Below, one piece after another: positions 9,855 to 19,033 of a stretch of 64,000 nt of DNA. The stretch's first letter is position 1. Each line of letters opens with the position of its first letter. Location of the stretch: NCBI RefSeq assembly GCF_018139545.1, contig NZ_JAGSPJ010000006.1:248001-312000 (forward strand), given 5' to 3'. Origin of the DNA: Affinundibacterium fentianense. GTDB taxonomy: Bacteria > Pseudomonadota > Gammaproteobacteria > Burkholderiales > Burkholderiaceae_D. Made by a program: the position numbers and the translations under genes. The notes below the pieces were generated by a model. The model was given only the letters and a program-made list of their open reading frames with translations, was not told the origin of the DNA and did not search any database.

Positions 9855-9930
9855 GACCATATTTGCTGCTAATCTTCGTGTCTCGGGCGAAATGGTCGAT
9901 TGGCGCCTCGTTTTTATTTAAAGGATGTGT

Positions 9931-10323
9931 ATGTCTGGCAAGTTGCTCAGTAAAATTTTGTATGTAGAAGATGATCTTGATATTCAGGCAGTTGCTCAAA
10001 TTGCCTTAGAAGTGGTCGGGGGCTTTACATTAAAAACCTGCAGTTCTGGTGCGGAGGCGATCGCCGCGATTGAGCAGGGTTTTGTCCCAGATTTATTACT
10101 ACTCGATGTCATGATGCCAAATATGGATGGGCCAACCACCTTATCTGAATTACGAAAGTTGCCAACGACTTCGGCAACTCCAGTCATCTTTATGACCGCC
10201 AAAGTACAATCGAGTGAGCAGGATTATTATTTTACACTTGGTGCAATTGGCGTTATTGCAAAGCCTTTCGATCCGATGACACTTGCGACGCAAGCGCGAA
10301 CCTTGTGGGATAAGGTGGCGTAA
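9931..10323 (+). CDS. Single-domain response regulator (CheY-like receiver)
   Basis: A 130-residue stand-alone receiver. The acidic pair is in ILYVEDDLD, the phosphoacceptor Asp in LLLLDVMMPNMDG, the Thr/Ala switch in VIFMTAK and the conserved Lys in IAKPFDP. No output domain is present, so it acts as a phosphate relay or protein-binding switch. The ATG at 9931 is preferred over the one at 9925 because AAAGG (9920-9924) sits at proper spacing only for the former. The next gene begins immediately after its stop codon, so the two are co-translated and probably work in one phosphorelay. Confidence 0.9.
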   Translation: MSGKLLSKILYVEDDLDIQAVAQIALEVVGGFTLKTCSSGAEAIAAIEQGFVPDLLLLDVMMPNMDGPTTLSELRKLPTTSATPVIFMTAKVQSSEQDYYFTLGAIGVIAKPFDPMTLATQARTLWDKVA

Positions 10324-11988
10324 TTGAGTGATAGGGACCAAGAGCTAAATGATGCTTTAAAGGCTCTCGCTCAAGTTTATATTGCAAAGCTGCCAGCTAA
10401 GCTTGAAGAAATAAGAATCGCGACGAATCGGTTCAAAGATCATCCAGACGACAGGGAAAATTTTTCTTTATTGCATCGTCTACTTCACACCATGGCCGGC
10501 TCAGCAGGTACTTTCGGTTTTCCGGAGATGGGTGAAGCCTCGCGAGATTTAGAGAAACAACTCAAGGAGTTTATTTCTGGCGCGAACTGGTCAAAAACAC
10601 GAACAGATCAGTTTTGTGAGCAAGTGCTGGCCTACGTTCAATCTTCCATGCCCGTTTCTGATGCGCTTGTGGATGGTGAAGTGAAAGAGCAATCTTCGCC
10701 TATCACAACGCTAGGGGACAGTGAACCACGCGGCAAAGGCTTGATTTTATGGGCAGACCATGAGTTCGAGAAAAACAAAGAAATTGTTCAGTTATTGGAG
10801 CAATTTGCGTTCGATATTCAGCATGTTGAAAAATTGTCGCAGCTGGAGAGTTTGATTGAGCAGTATCAGCCATCCTTGTTGATAGTTGATATGGATTTTC
10901 AGCATGGACAATTTGCCGGTACCGAAGAGGTAATGCGTTTAAGAGGACTTGGTAAATCTTTACCTCCTATCCTTTTCACTTCTAACATCAATAGTTTTGA
11001 ATGTCGTCTACGTTCTGTCCGAGCAGGGGGGGATGCGTTTTTCTTAAAGCCGATCGATTTGTTGGCGGTGACAGAGGCGATTGAAAAAATTTTGGATAGA
11101 CCCAATCCACCGCTTTACCGAATTCTGATTATTGACGACGATGTGGATCTTGCACAGTACTATAGCCGCGTTCTAAAAGGTGCGGGAATGATTGCGGAGG
11201 TCTTGAATCATCCTGAACTCGTGTTAGAAACGATGGCAAATTTTCGTCCAGAATTAATCTTAATGGATGTTTATATGCCAGATTGCGATGGTGTTGAACT
11301 ATCAAGGGTGATTCGTCAGGATCCGTCTTATCTGGATGTGCCAATCGTCTTTTTGTCGAGTGAGAATAATCTTCAAAAACAGATTGCGGCTGTGAAAGTC
11401 GGCGCGGATGATTTTTTAAATAAACCAATTTCACCTGAGTTATTGACTTCGTCATTGGCAACACGTGCCGAGCGATATCGCGCACTGCGAACCTTAGTAA
11501 TGCGTGATGGTCTGACTGGACTTTACAATCATACTGCAATTAAAGAAGACCTAATTGCAAAGATGTCGAGTGCTAGCCGCAGCGTTACTTGCGTAGCTGT
11601 GGCAATGTTGGATTTGGATGACTTCAAGAAAGTGAATGATACTTACGGACATCAGATTGGTGATCAAGTGTTGCGAACCTTATCGCATTTGTTACGTCAA
11701 CGCTTGCGAAAAAGCGATGTGGTTGGGCGTTATGGTGGAGAAGAGTTTATTGTTATTTTCCCGAATACAACAGCAGATGTCGCTCGTATGGTCTTGGATA
11801 AAATTCGAATGATGTTTGCTACTATTCACCACATGGCTGAACAAGGTGAATTTTGTGTTGGATTTTCTGCTGGGATCGCCGACTCGCGTCAGTCAACTAA
11901 TCCAGATGATCTGTTGACGATAGCAGACGCCGCACTTTATCGTGCAAAACACAGCGGAAAAAATCAAATCATACTGGGCGACCAATAG
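10324..11988 (+). CDS. Diguanylate cyclase with HPt and two receiver domains
   Basis: A 554-residue multidomain regulator. An HPt domain occupies about residues 1-115 (His55 in LLHTMAGSAGTFGF). A first receiver spans about 139-258, with Asp189 and Lys242 but a weakened acidic pocket (WADHE). A second, canonical receiver spans about 265-385 (IIDDDVD, Asp315, LNKP). The GGDEF domain spans about 393-554 with active-site GGEEF at 471-475 and a product-inhibition site R462xxD465 at the right spacing, so it should make cyclic di-GMP under feedback control. Translation probably starts at TTG, directly abutting the receiver gene's TAA, with AAGGTGG (10312-10318) as ribosome-binding site. No histidine kinase is adjacent, so the phosphate source is unknown. 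Confidence 0.92.
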   Translation: MSDRDQELNDALKALAQVYIAKLPAKLEEIRIATNRFKDHPDDRENFSLLHRLLHTMAGSAGTFGFPEMGEASRDLEKQLKEFISGANWSKTRTDQFCEQVLAYVQSSMPVSDALVDGEVKEQSSPITTLGDSEPRGKGLILWADHEFEKNKEIVQLLEQFAFDIQHVEKLSQLESLIEQYQPSLLIVDMDFQHGQFAGTEEVMRLRGLGKSLPPILFTSNINSFECRLRSVRAGGDAFFLKPIDLLAVTEAIEKILDRPNPPLYRILIIDDDVDLAQYYSRVLKGAGMIAEVLNHPELVLETMANFRPELILMDVYMPDCDGVELSRVIRQDPSYLDVPIVFLSSENNLQKQIAAVKVGADDFLNKPISPELLTSSLATRAERYRALRTLVMRDGLTGLYNHTAIKEDLIAKMSSASRSVTCVAVAMLDLDDFKKVNDTYGHQIGDQVLRTLSHLLRQRLRKSDVVGRYGGEEFIVIFPNTTADVARMVLDKIRMMFATIHHMAEQGEFCVGFSAGIADSRQSTNPDDLLTIADAALYRAKHSGKNQIILGDQ

Positions 11989-12070
11989 AGTGCACAGGTT
12001 TGCGTCCGAGTGCCGATAAACCGAACTTCATCCTATTCGTAATAAGTTCAAAATAAATTCGAAATAGATT

Positions 12071-12108
12071 AAAAAGAGCTCGTGCGACGAATCACACGAA
12101 CTCTTTTT
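12071..12108. terminator. Bidirectional intrinsic terminator between cyclase and parC
   Basis: AAAAAGAGCTCGTG pairs with CACGAACTCTTTTT (one mismatch) around a 10-base loop. The A-rich left arm and T-rich right arm serve both strands, fitting the convergent gene arrangement. Confidence 0.85.
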
Positions 12109-12141
12109 GCATTGCGATGAGTCCTATATATCTAAAGGAAT

Positions 12142-14469
12142 TTAATTCTTAAATAAATGTGTTGCTTTGATTTTTGAATCGAGGACTTTACCTTTGCGTG
12201 CGCGCTTGCCGATGTGTGGTGCTAAACCACTTGCGCTCAAATTGATTTCCTGTGGTTTTGAGGCACGGCCAATTCCATTTACCTTAACGCCTTTCTGACT
12301 AATGGCTGTTGCTGCAATTAGTTTTTCCCGTGGTTCTAGTTCCATCAATATGACACCGCGTCCACCACTAGACAAGTGCTTAATTTCGGTGAGCCCAAAC
12401 ACCAAAAGGCGACCTTTTTCAGATAGGCATGCGATCGCGCTCGCATCTTCTGTGACTGCATTTGGAGCGAGAGGTTCATCGCCGTCGTCCAAGGTCATGA
12501 AGGCCTTTCCAGCCTTCATGCGACCCACCATGTCACTAAGCTTGGCGGTGAACCCATATCCTGCCGTCGACGCCAATAAAAGAGACGTCTCCGCTTTGCC
12601 AGCAAAGTAATGCAATATTCGTGTGCCACTCGCTAAATCGATCAGTGTTGTCACTGGGACGCCATCACCGCGCGCACCAGGCAGTGCGGAAACAGGCACG
12701 GAATAGACGCGTCCATTCGAGCCGAATACCAGCATGTGATCGACCGTGCGGCATTCAAAGGTGCCATATAAACTATCGCCGGCTTTAAAGCTAAACTGCG
12801 CCGGATCGTGGTCATGTCCCGTACGTGCTCTGACCCAGCCTTTTTCAGAAATCACCACGGTGACAGGCTCGTCAATGACTTTCTGTTCAACCGAGGCGCG
12901 TTGCGCTTCTTCGATCACCGTACGACGTGCATCGCCATATTGTTTCGCATCAGCTTCGATCTCTTTGATGATGCATTTCTTCATCGCCGAAGGATCATCT
13001 AAGAGGTTTTGCAAATTAGTCTTTTCGTTGCGTAATTCTGCTAATTCTTGCTGAATTTTGATCGCTTCTAAGCGCGCTAATTGACGCAAGCGGATCTCTA
13101 AAATGTCTTCTGCTTGACGATCGGATAAACGGAAAGCTTCGATCAAAGCTGGTTTAGGTTCATCCGATTCACGAATGATCTTAATGACTTTGTCGATGTT
13201 CAACAGTACCGCTTCGCGGCCTTCCAAAATATGGATACGGTCATTGACTTTTTTCAACTTAAATTGGGTACGGCGCGTCACTGTCTCAAAGCGGAAACTA
13301 ATCCATTCGGTCAAAATTTCACTTAAAGATTTTTGACGTGGACGACCATCGCCACCAATCATCACCAAGTTCAGCGAAGCGGAGGTTTCGAGCGATGTGT
13401 GTGCCAATAACATTTGCATGAATTCAGCTTGATCTTGATTCTTGGATTTGGGCTCCAAGACCAAGCGTACGGCAGCGTCCTTGCCTGATTCATCGCGTAC
13501 CGCGTCGAGTACCGACAGCATCACTTGCTTCAAGCTGACTTGTTCTGGTGACAGCGACTTTTTACCGATCTTGATTTTCGGATTGGTAATCTCTTCGATT
13601 TCTTCCAAGACTTTTTGTGAAGATGTACCAGGTGGTAGTTCAGTGATGACGGCTTGCCATTGACCCCGCGCCAGTTCTTCGATCTTCCAACGTGCGCGCA
13701 CTTTGACGCTGCCACGACCGCTGGAATAGATTTCACTAATCGCCGCAGCCGGCGTAATGATTTGACCGCCACCCGGAAAATCTGGGCCGGGAATCAATTC
13801 CATCAATTCGGCATGGGACGTTTTTGGATTGCGAATTAAAGCAACTGCGGCTTTGGCGACTTCGGTCAAATTGTGCGAAGGAATTTCAGTCGCCATACCG
13901 ACTGCAATACCGGAAGCACCATTCAACAGAATAAATGGCAAACGTCCTGGAAGCAGGGTCGGTTCTTCATAAGAGCCATCGTAGTTAGGTTGAAAATCAA
14001 CGGTGCCAAGATCAATTTCATCGAGCAATAACTTGGAGATTGGGGTGAGACGCGCTTCGGTATAACGCATCGCCGCTGCGCCATCACCATCGCGTGAACC
14101 GAAGTTACCTTGACCGTCAATCAAAGGGTAGCGCAAGGAAAAATCTTGCGCCATCCGTACCATCGCGTCGTACACCGATTGATCACCGTGGGGATGTAAT
14201 TTACCGAGCACATCACCGACCACAGTTGCCGATTTACGCGGTTTAGCCGTCGAGTTCAATCCCAATTCATTCATTGAATACAGGATGCGGCGTTGCACCG
14301 GTTTTTGTCCATCGCTCACGTCAGGCAAGGCGCGACCTTTTACGACAGAAATCGCGTAATCGAGATAAGCGCGTTCAGCGAAAGTTGCTAAGGTTAAGGT
14401 TTCACCATTGCTGCCATTGCCACCATTATTGTCAGGGGCTTCATCAAATAAATTTGCTTGTTCGCTCAT
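12142..14469 (-). CDS. parC: DNA topoisomerase IV subunit A
   Basis: A 775-residue subunit that cuts and rejoins DNA to decatenate daughter chromosomes, acting as ParC2ParE2. The catalytic tyrosine is Tyr136 in [10 protein letters not shown]. The quinolone region reads [12 protein letters not shown] (92-103), so Gln97 occupies the position equivalent to Ser80 of E. coli ParC. The C-terminal half contains the beta-pinwheel repeats. Length is normal. The N-terminus carries an Asn/Gly-rich low-complexity stretch (residues 13-22). It lies downstream of parE with a 208-bp gap that contains a repeat element. Confidence 0.95.
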   Translation of the reverse strand: MSEQANLFDEAPDNNGGNGSNGETLTLATFAERAYLDYAISVVKGRALPDVSDGQKPVQRRILYSMNELGLNSTAKPRKSATVVGDVLGKLHPHGDQSVYDAMVRMAQDFSLRYPLIDGQGNFGSRDGDGAAAMRYTEARLTPISKLLLDEIDLGTVDFQPNYDGSYEEPTLLPGRLPFILLNGASGIAVGMATEIPSHNLTEVAKAAVALIRNPKTSHAELMELIPGPDFPGGGQIITPAAAISEIYSSGRGSVKVRARWKIEELARGQWQAVITELPPGTSSQKVLEEIEEITNPKIKIGKKSLSPEQVSLKQVMLSVLDAVRDESGKDAAVRLVLEPKSKNQDQAEFMQMLLAHTSLETSASLNLVMIGGDGRPRQKSLSEILTEWISFRFETVTRRTQFKLKKVNDRIHILEGREAVLLNIDKVIKIIRESDEPKPALIEAFRLSDRQAEDILEIRLRQLARLEAIKIQQELAELRNEKTNLQNLLDDPSAMKKCIIKEIEADAKQYGDARRTVIEEAQRASVEQKVIDEPVTVVISEKGWVRARTGHDHDPAQFSFKAGDSLYGTFECRTVDHMLVFGSNGRVYSVPVSALPGARGDGVPVTTLIDLASGTRILHYFAGKAETSLLLASTAGYGFTAKLSDMVGRMKAGKAFMTLDDGDEPLAPNAVTEDASAIACLSEKGRLLVFGLTEIKHLSSGGRGVILMELEPREKLIAATAISQKGVKVNGIGRASKPQEINLSASGLAPHIGKRARKGKVLDSKIKATHLFKN

Positions 14470-14560
14470 AGTCTTACAATCTAATTTTAGGCGGGTGCAA
14501 CCCGCGTTTTATTCTGTCTTTGTTGCTAACTAAATTTTTCAACAATAGTTAAACCGTAGG

Positions 14561-14676
14561 GAGGCTCAGAAATTCGATTTCGCGGATGCAGTACAAGGCG
14601 CAAACCAAAGCAATACGTCGGTATTGCGAGGATTTGCAACGCCGTAATGCGCCGCGCAATCGGATTTATGTGCCTC
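14561..14676 (-). repeat. Post-stop palindromic element, copy A (after parE)
   Basis: About 116 bp starting 2 bp beyond the parE stop codon. The ends are inverted copies (GAGGCTCAGAAATTCGATT at one end against GAGGCACATAAATCCGATT on the other strand), and the interior holds a small hairpin, CAATACgtcgGTATTG. Read in the parE direction, it aligns over about 100 bp with the element after icd (21650-21775), roughly three quarters identical by eye, sharing CGTTGCAAAT, TTTGCGCC and TGCATCC in order. It may act as an mRNA 3' structure or be a miniature dispersed repeat. Confidence 0.75.
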
Positions 14677-14677
14677 T

Positions 14678-16669
14678 CTAGATGTCGGCCTCTACCTCAT
14701 TCCCATGCTCTTCCAGCCATGCCTTACGTGCTGACGCTTCACCTTTGCCCATCAGCATATTGAAGCGGCCTTCGGAGAATTCTTGATCGAATTCACCCAG
14801 AGCCACCGGCAATAAACGGCGCGTGTCCGGGTTCATGGTGGTTTCCCAGAGTTGGTTGGCGTTCATCTCGCCCAGACCTTTAAAGCGAGAAATCGCCCAA
14901 GCACCATCTTTGACGCCGTCTTTGCGTAACTTATCTTCGATCGCGGTGAGTTCACCTTGATCCAGTGCATAGATTTTCTGCGCAGGTTTCTTGCCGCGCG
15001 CCGGTGCATCAACGCGGAATAGAGGAGGGCGGGCGATGCAAATATGACCGCGTGCAATCAGCTGTGGAAAGTGTTTGAAGAACAGTGTCAACAACAAGAC
15101 TTGAATATGCGAACCATCCACGTCCGCATCTGAGAGTATGCAGATCTTGCCGTAACGTAGATTGCTCAGATCTATATTGTCATTGATGCTGTGTGGATCG
15201 ACACCAATCGCGACGGCGATATCGTGAATCTCATTGTTGGCGAACAGACGATCGCGTTCAGATTCCCACGAGTTCAACACTTTACCGCGCAATGGCAGAA
15301 TCGCTTGGAATTCCTTATCGCGACCCATTTTGGCTGAGCCACCAGCGGAATCTCCTTCGACTAAAAACAATTCATTGCGAGTGATGTCGTTCGATTCACA
15401 ATCTGTTAATTTGCCCGGTAAAACGGCGACGCCAGACGATTTTTTCTTCTCGACTTTTTGCAGTGAACGTAAGCGTGATTGCGCTTGTTTGATCACTAGT
15501 TCAGCCAATTTCTTGCCGAGTTCTACGTGCGAATTGAGCCACAATTCTAAAGGCGGTTTGGCGAAGCTTGAAACTAAGCGCACCGCATCGCGTGAGTTTA
15601 AACGCTCTTTAATTTGCCCTTGGAATTGTGGATCTAATACTTTTGCAGATAGCACAAAGGAGGCGCGGGCGAACACGTCTTCTGGTAAAAGTTTGACGCC
15701 TTTCGGTAATAAGGAATGCATTTCGGCGAAGCTTTTTACCGCGCCGAACAAACCTTCGCGTAAGCCAGATTCATGGGTGCCGCCAGCAGGCGTTGGAATC
15801 AAGTTGACATAGGATTCGCGTACGACACCGCCATCTTCCGTCCACGCGACCACCCATGATGCGCCTTCGCCTTCGGCAAAACCATCGGCGTCGGCATTGG
15901 CAAATTGTTCGCCTTCAAACATGGGGATGACGAGCTCGCCGTGTGAGGCTTGTGTTAGTGCTTCGGTCAAATAACCGCGCAAGCCTTGATCGTATTGCCA
16001 GGTTTGACTTTCTCCGGTTTTTGCATTGGTAAAGGTAACTTTGACACCTGGCAGCAGCACGGCTTTCGAACGCAGCAGGCGTTGCATTTCGGGGATGGAG
16101 ATATTCGGTGAATCAAAATATTTCCCATCGGGCCAGACTGAGACGCGCGTACCGTTTTTCTTATCGCCACGACCTAAAGGCTGCGTACTTAATGGTTGAA
16201 TGACTTCACCGTCTGCAAAGACGAGATTGTGTAATCCACCTTCGCGCCATACGGTAATTTCTAAACGTTTAGAAAGCGCATTGGTGACAGAGACACCCAC
16301 CCCGTGCAAACCGCCAGAGAAGGCATAAGCACCGCCTGAACCTTTGTCGAATTTACCGCCTGCATGCAAGCGAGTGAAGACGATTTCGACCGTAGGGACG
16401 CCTTCTTCAGGATGCAAACCAACAGGAATGCCGCGTCCATCGTCTTCTACACTGATACTGCCATCTGTGTTCAGGGTGACTTGGATATTTTTGCAATGTC
16501 CACCTAAAGCCTCGTCAGAGGCATTGTCGATGACTTCTTGAATAATATGCAGCGGGTTCTCGGTGCGGGTGTACATCCCAGGTCTTTGTTTGACCGGTTC
16601 CAGTCCTTTCAGGACGCGGATGGATGATTCGCTGTAGTCGGATGGAGTTGTGGTTTTTTTAGTTGCCAT
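14678..16669 (-). CDS. parE: DNA topoisomerase IV subunit B
   Basis: A 663-residue ATPase subunit of topoisomerase IV. The N-terminal GHKL ATPase has VIDNASDEALGG and DDGRGIPVG, plus the GGLHGVGVSV ATP lid. A transducer domain follows, then the TOPRIM domain with EGDSAGGSAK and the metal-binding DADVDGSHI. Length is typical of ParE rather than the longer GyrB. It precedes parC on the same strand; the gap holds a palindromic element that starts right after the parE stop, so whether the two are co-transcribed is unclear. Confidence 0.95.
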   Translation of the reverse strand: MATKKTTTPSDYSESSIRVLKGLEPVKQRPGMYTRTENPLHIIQEVIDNASDEALGGHCKNIQVTLNTDGSISVEDDGRGIPVGLHPEEGVPTVEIVFTRLHAGGKFDKGSGGAYAFSGGLHGVGVSVTNALSKRLEITVWREGGLHNLVFADGEVIQPLSTQPLGRGDKKNGTRVSVWPDGKYFDSPNISIPEMQRLLRSKAVLLPGVKVTFTNAKTGESQTWQYDQGLRGYLTEALTQASHGELVIPMFEGEQFANADADGFAEGEGASWVVAWTEDGGVVRESYVNLIPTPAGGTHESGLREGLFGAVKSFAEMHSLLPKGVKLLPEDVFARASFVLSAKVLDPQFQGQIKERLNSRDAVRLVSSFAKPPLELWLNSHVELGKKLAELVIKQAQSRLRSLQKVEKKKSSGVAVLPGKLTDCESNDITRNELFLVEGDSAGGSAKMGRDKEFQAILPLRGKVLNSWESERDRLFANNEIHDIAVAIGVDPHSINDNIDLSNLRYGKICILSDADVDGSHIQVLLLTLFFKHFPQLIARGHICIARPPLFRVDAPARGKKPAQKIYALDQGELTAIEDKLRKDGVKDGAWAISRFKGLGEMNANQLWETTMNPDTRRLLPVALGEFDQEFSEGRFNMLMGKGEASARKAWLEEHGNEVEADI

Positions 16670-16982
16670 GCGATGAAATGGGTGAGAAGTTTATTGATAT
16701 GTTAATTTATTGGCTTGTTTATTTGCTTTCGCCAGAATTCGAGCGACGCTGTTCTTTTTTTATCCTACACGGAAAACCGCCAATTTGACGAATTATTGTA
16801 AAGGGAAATACTGGTTTTATGTACAGTTAAATTGTTGTTTGTACGGATAAACGAAAAATACTTGAAACGCCAAGGCGTACAGAACCGCGGAGTAAATCAA
16901 AACTTTTTTCTCTGCGCTCCTCGGCGCCTCTGCGTCTCGGCGTTGAGGGGTTTGAAAGTAAGGCCTGCCCCGATAGCTCAGA
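16670..16982. other. parE upstream spacer
   Basis: A 313-bp spacer between the vWA gene end and the parE start. It holds a dispersed repeat copy (16868-16950) and otherwise AT-rich sequence that should include the parE promoter on the minus strand. No ORF or RNA gene is supported. Confidence 0.6.
16868..16950. repeat. Dispersed GCAGAGGCGC-type palindromic repeat, parE upstream
   Basis: ACGCCAAGGCGTACAGAAC at the left is followed by TCTCTGCGCTCCTCGGCGCC and CTCTGCGTCTCGGCGTT at the right. CAACGCC-type ends are inverted relative to each other and the core is the reverse complement of the GCAGAGGCGCAGAG motif seen in both hut spacers. Confidence 0.65.
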
Positions 16983-18152
16983 CTATTTGCTCAATAAACG
17001 CATTCCCTGTTCCAAACCTGACAAAGTAATCGGGAACATCCGATTGCTAAGTAATTTACGCATGATGTCGATGGATTGGCGATATTGCCAAATTCCTTCT
17101 GGTTCGGGATTGAGCCATAAATACTTGGGGAAGTGGGCGGTAAATCGTTGTATCCAAACCGCACCTGCTTCTTCATTGTTGTATTCCACCGAGCCACCTG
17201 CTTGCAAAATTTCATAGGGACTCATGGTGGCATCGCCGACAAAAATCAATTTGGTATCCGGCGTGTATTTACGTAAGACATCCCAAGTAGCGAATTTCTC
17301 CGAATGGCGTCGATGGTTGTTTTTCCATAAATAGTCGTAAACACAATTGTGGAAATAGTAGAACTCCATATTTTTGAATTCTGTTTTTGCCGCGGAAAAT
17401 AGCTCTTCAATCTGTGCGATGTGATCATCCATGGTGCCGCCCACGTCGAATAACATAAGTACCTTGATATTGTTTTTGCGTTCTGGTTGCAATTTGATAT
17501 CGAGGTAGCCCGCATTATTGGCGGTCGCTTTGATCGTTGCATCTAAGGCTAATTCTTCTTCCGCTCCTTGTCTGGCGAATTTGCGCAGGCGACGCAGTGC
17601 CACTTTAATATTGCGGGTGCCGAGTTCACGCTCGGTGTCGTAATCTTTGAACGCGCGCGCCTCCCAGACCTTGACTGCGGAACGGCGTTCGCTTTTGCCG
17701 CGGATGCGGATGCCTTCAGGATTATCACCACCATTGCCGAAAGGGGAGGTGCCACCCGTGCCTATCCAGCGATTGCCACCTTCGTGCCGCTCTTTTTGTT
17801 CTTCGAGTAATTGCTTGAGCCTGTCCATTAATTTGTCGTAGCCAAATTTTTCTAATGCGGCGCGTTGTTCATCCGTGAGCTCACGTTGGAGTCGCTTTTT
17901 TAACCAATCCAAGGGAATCTCAGGGTGCTTTTCGAATATCGTCTGTATGCCTTTGAAATACAAACCAAAAGCGCGATCAAACTTGTCGTAATTGGCTTCG
18001 TCTTTCACGAGCATGGTGCGCGACAAAAAATAGAATTCGTCGATTGAGGTACCAACGACGCCTTGTTGCATAGCTTCCAGTAAGGTCAAAAACTCTTTGA
18101 TCGATACCGGGATTTTGGCGTCTTTTAAAATGAAGAAAAAATCAATTAACAC
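16983..18152 (-). CDS. vWA domain protein, CoxE-like
   Basis: A 389-residue cytoplasmic protein without signal peptide. Residues 1-110 are helical; residues 125-160 are a Gly-rich hydrophilic linker (GTGGTSPFGNGG); the vWA domain begins at about residue 205 with LMLFDVGGTMDDH. That MIDAS motif departs from classical DxSxS (DVGGT), as is common in the CoxE/YehP-like group. Such proteins normally work with a MoxR-type AAA+ ATPase encoded next door, as metal-insertion or assembly chaperones. No ATPase gene is adjacent here; the upstream neighbour is a GNAT, 9 bp away on the same strand. Function is unassigned. Confidence 0.8.
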   Translation of the reverse strand: MLIDFFFILKDAKIPVSIKEFLTLLEAMQQGVVGTSIDEFYFLSRTMLVKDEANYDKFDRAFGLYFKGIQTIFEKHPEIPLDWLKKRLQRELTDEQRAALEKFGYDKLMDRLKQLLEEQKERHEGGNRWIGTGGTSPFGNGGDNPEGIRIRGKSERRSAVKVWEARAFKDYDTERELGTRNIKVALRRLRKFARQGAEEELALDATIKATANNAGYLDIKLQPERKNNIKVLMLFDVGGTMDDHIAQIEELFSAAKTEFKNMEFYYFHNCVYDYLWKNNHRRHSEKFATWDVLRKYTPDTKLIFVGDATMSPYEILQAGGSVEYNNEEAGAVWIQRFTAHFPKYLWLNPEPEGIWQYRQSIDIMRKLLSNRMFPITLSGLEQGMRLLSK

Positions 18153-18161
18153 GCTGTTTGC

Positions 18162-18779
18162 CTATGATTTTGAAAGATGGGTCGAGCTAGATGGATCTCG
18201 GGAAAGTTTAAATTGTAGGTTAGCTTTGACGCCTGGCCATTCGTGTTTCAGTATGCTGTACACCACCGTATCGCGTACACGTCCATCGGGCAAGATCATG
18301 TGGCTACGGAGTACGCCATCGCGTTTCGCACCTAATCGTTCAATCGCCTTTTGTGATCGTTGATTAAACCAATCGGTTCGAAATTCGACCGCATTGCAGT
18401 CCATTATTTCGAATGCATGAGTCAGCAGTAAAAGTTTGCATTCCGTATTGAAGACGCTACGTTGGTACGTCTGCGCGTACCAAGTATAGCCAATCTCGAG
18501 CCGTTTATTTGCGCTATCCATATTGCAATAACGTGTTGAACCGATGATTTGATTGCGTTCTTTGTCAATAACAGTGAAGACCCTAGCCAGATCCTTTGTT
18601 TGTTGTTCCATTGCCTTTTCAAACCAACTGGCAATGGTGTTGGGCGAAGGAACAGTGGTAAAAAACAATTCCCACAACAAACCATCGCTGGCCGCTTTGG
18701 ATAGGTCCTCAAGGTGATCGTGCTCTAATGGCAAGAGAAGGGCGTGTTGACCTACTAGGGTGATGTAATGAGAGGGCAT
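18162..18779 (-). CDS. GNAT family N-acetyltransferase (RimJ/RimL-like)
   Basis: A 205-residue acetyltransferase. The N-terminal GQHALLLPLEHDHLEDL and the strand-rich IIGSTRYCNMD, RLEIGYTWYAQTYQRSVFNTECK and AVEFRTDWFNQRSQKAIERLGAKRDG segments match the RimJ/RimL-type fold, where the last gives the usual N(xR)SxxxxxxLGF(A/K)-like pattern for acetyl-CoA binding. The substrate cannot be read from sequence. It lies 9 bp upstream of the vWA gene on the same strand, so the two form a likely operon. Confidence 0.85.
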   Translation of the reverse strand: MPSHYITLVGQHALLLPLEHDHLEDLSKAASDGLLWELFFTTVPSPNTIASWFEKAMEQQTKDLARVFTVIDKERNQIIGSTRYCNMDSANKRLEIGYTWYAQTYQRSVFNTECKLLLLTHAFEIMDCNAVEFRTDWFNQRSQKAIERLGAKRDGVLRSHMILPDGRVRDTVVYSILKHEWPGVKANLQFKLSRDPSSSTHLSKS

Positions 18780-18914
18780 TATTTATCCTATCTTGGGCGA
18801 GAACGTTTATTGTAAACGCTAGGATTTTATATAGTCGTAGGGATTAAGGTAGTCGTTTTGTTGTCGAAGTTGAATTTCTAGGATGTACTGAACTATGAAG
18901 GGGAAAAGTCATGC

Positions 18915-18943
18915 TTGCACACGCCTTCAAAACCAGTTATACT
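18915..18943 (+). promoter_or_regulatory. rpsT promoter
   Basis: TTGCAC (18915-18920) and TATACT (18938-18943) lie 17 bp apart, giving a transcript with a leader of roughly 80 nt before rpsT. The leader could carry the S20 autoregulatory site known for rpsT in enteric bacteria; no specific structure is claimed here. Confidence 0.7.
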
Positions 18944-19033
18944 GCAAAGCTGTACAGAATTTTGCGGCGCGGCCATGTAAGTAATAGAGCTTACACCTTG
19001 AACCCGTCGCGTTGACCACGTTTAGGAAATCTC

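Noticed and set aside
14561-14676. Interpretation of the post-stop elements as ordinary MITEs with fixed terminal inverted repeats.
   Set aside because: The outer arms differ between the two copies while staying complementary within each, and no target-site duplication was seen; a mobile origin is not excluded but the simple reading does not fit.
16967-16981. GCCCCGATAGCTCAG resembles the 5' end of a tRNA gene.
   Set aside because: Only 15 bases match; no D-arm continuation, anticodon stem or T-arm follows, and the sequence runs into the stop of the vWA gene.
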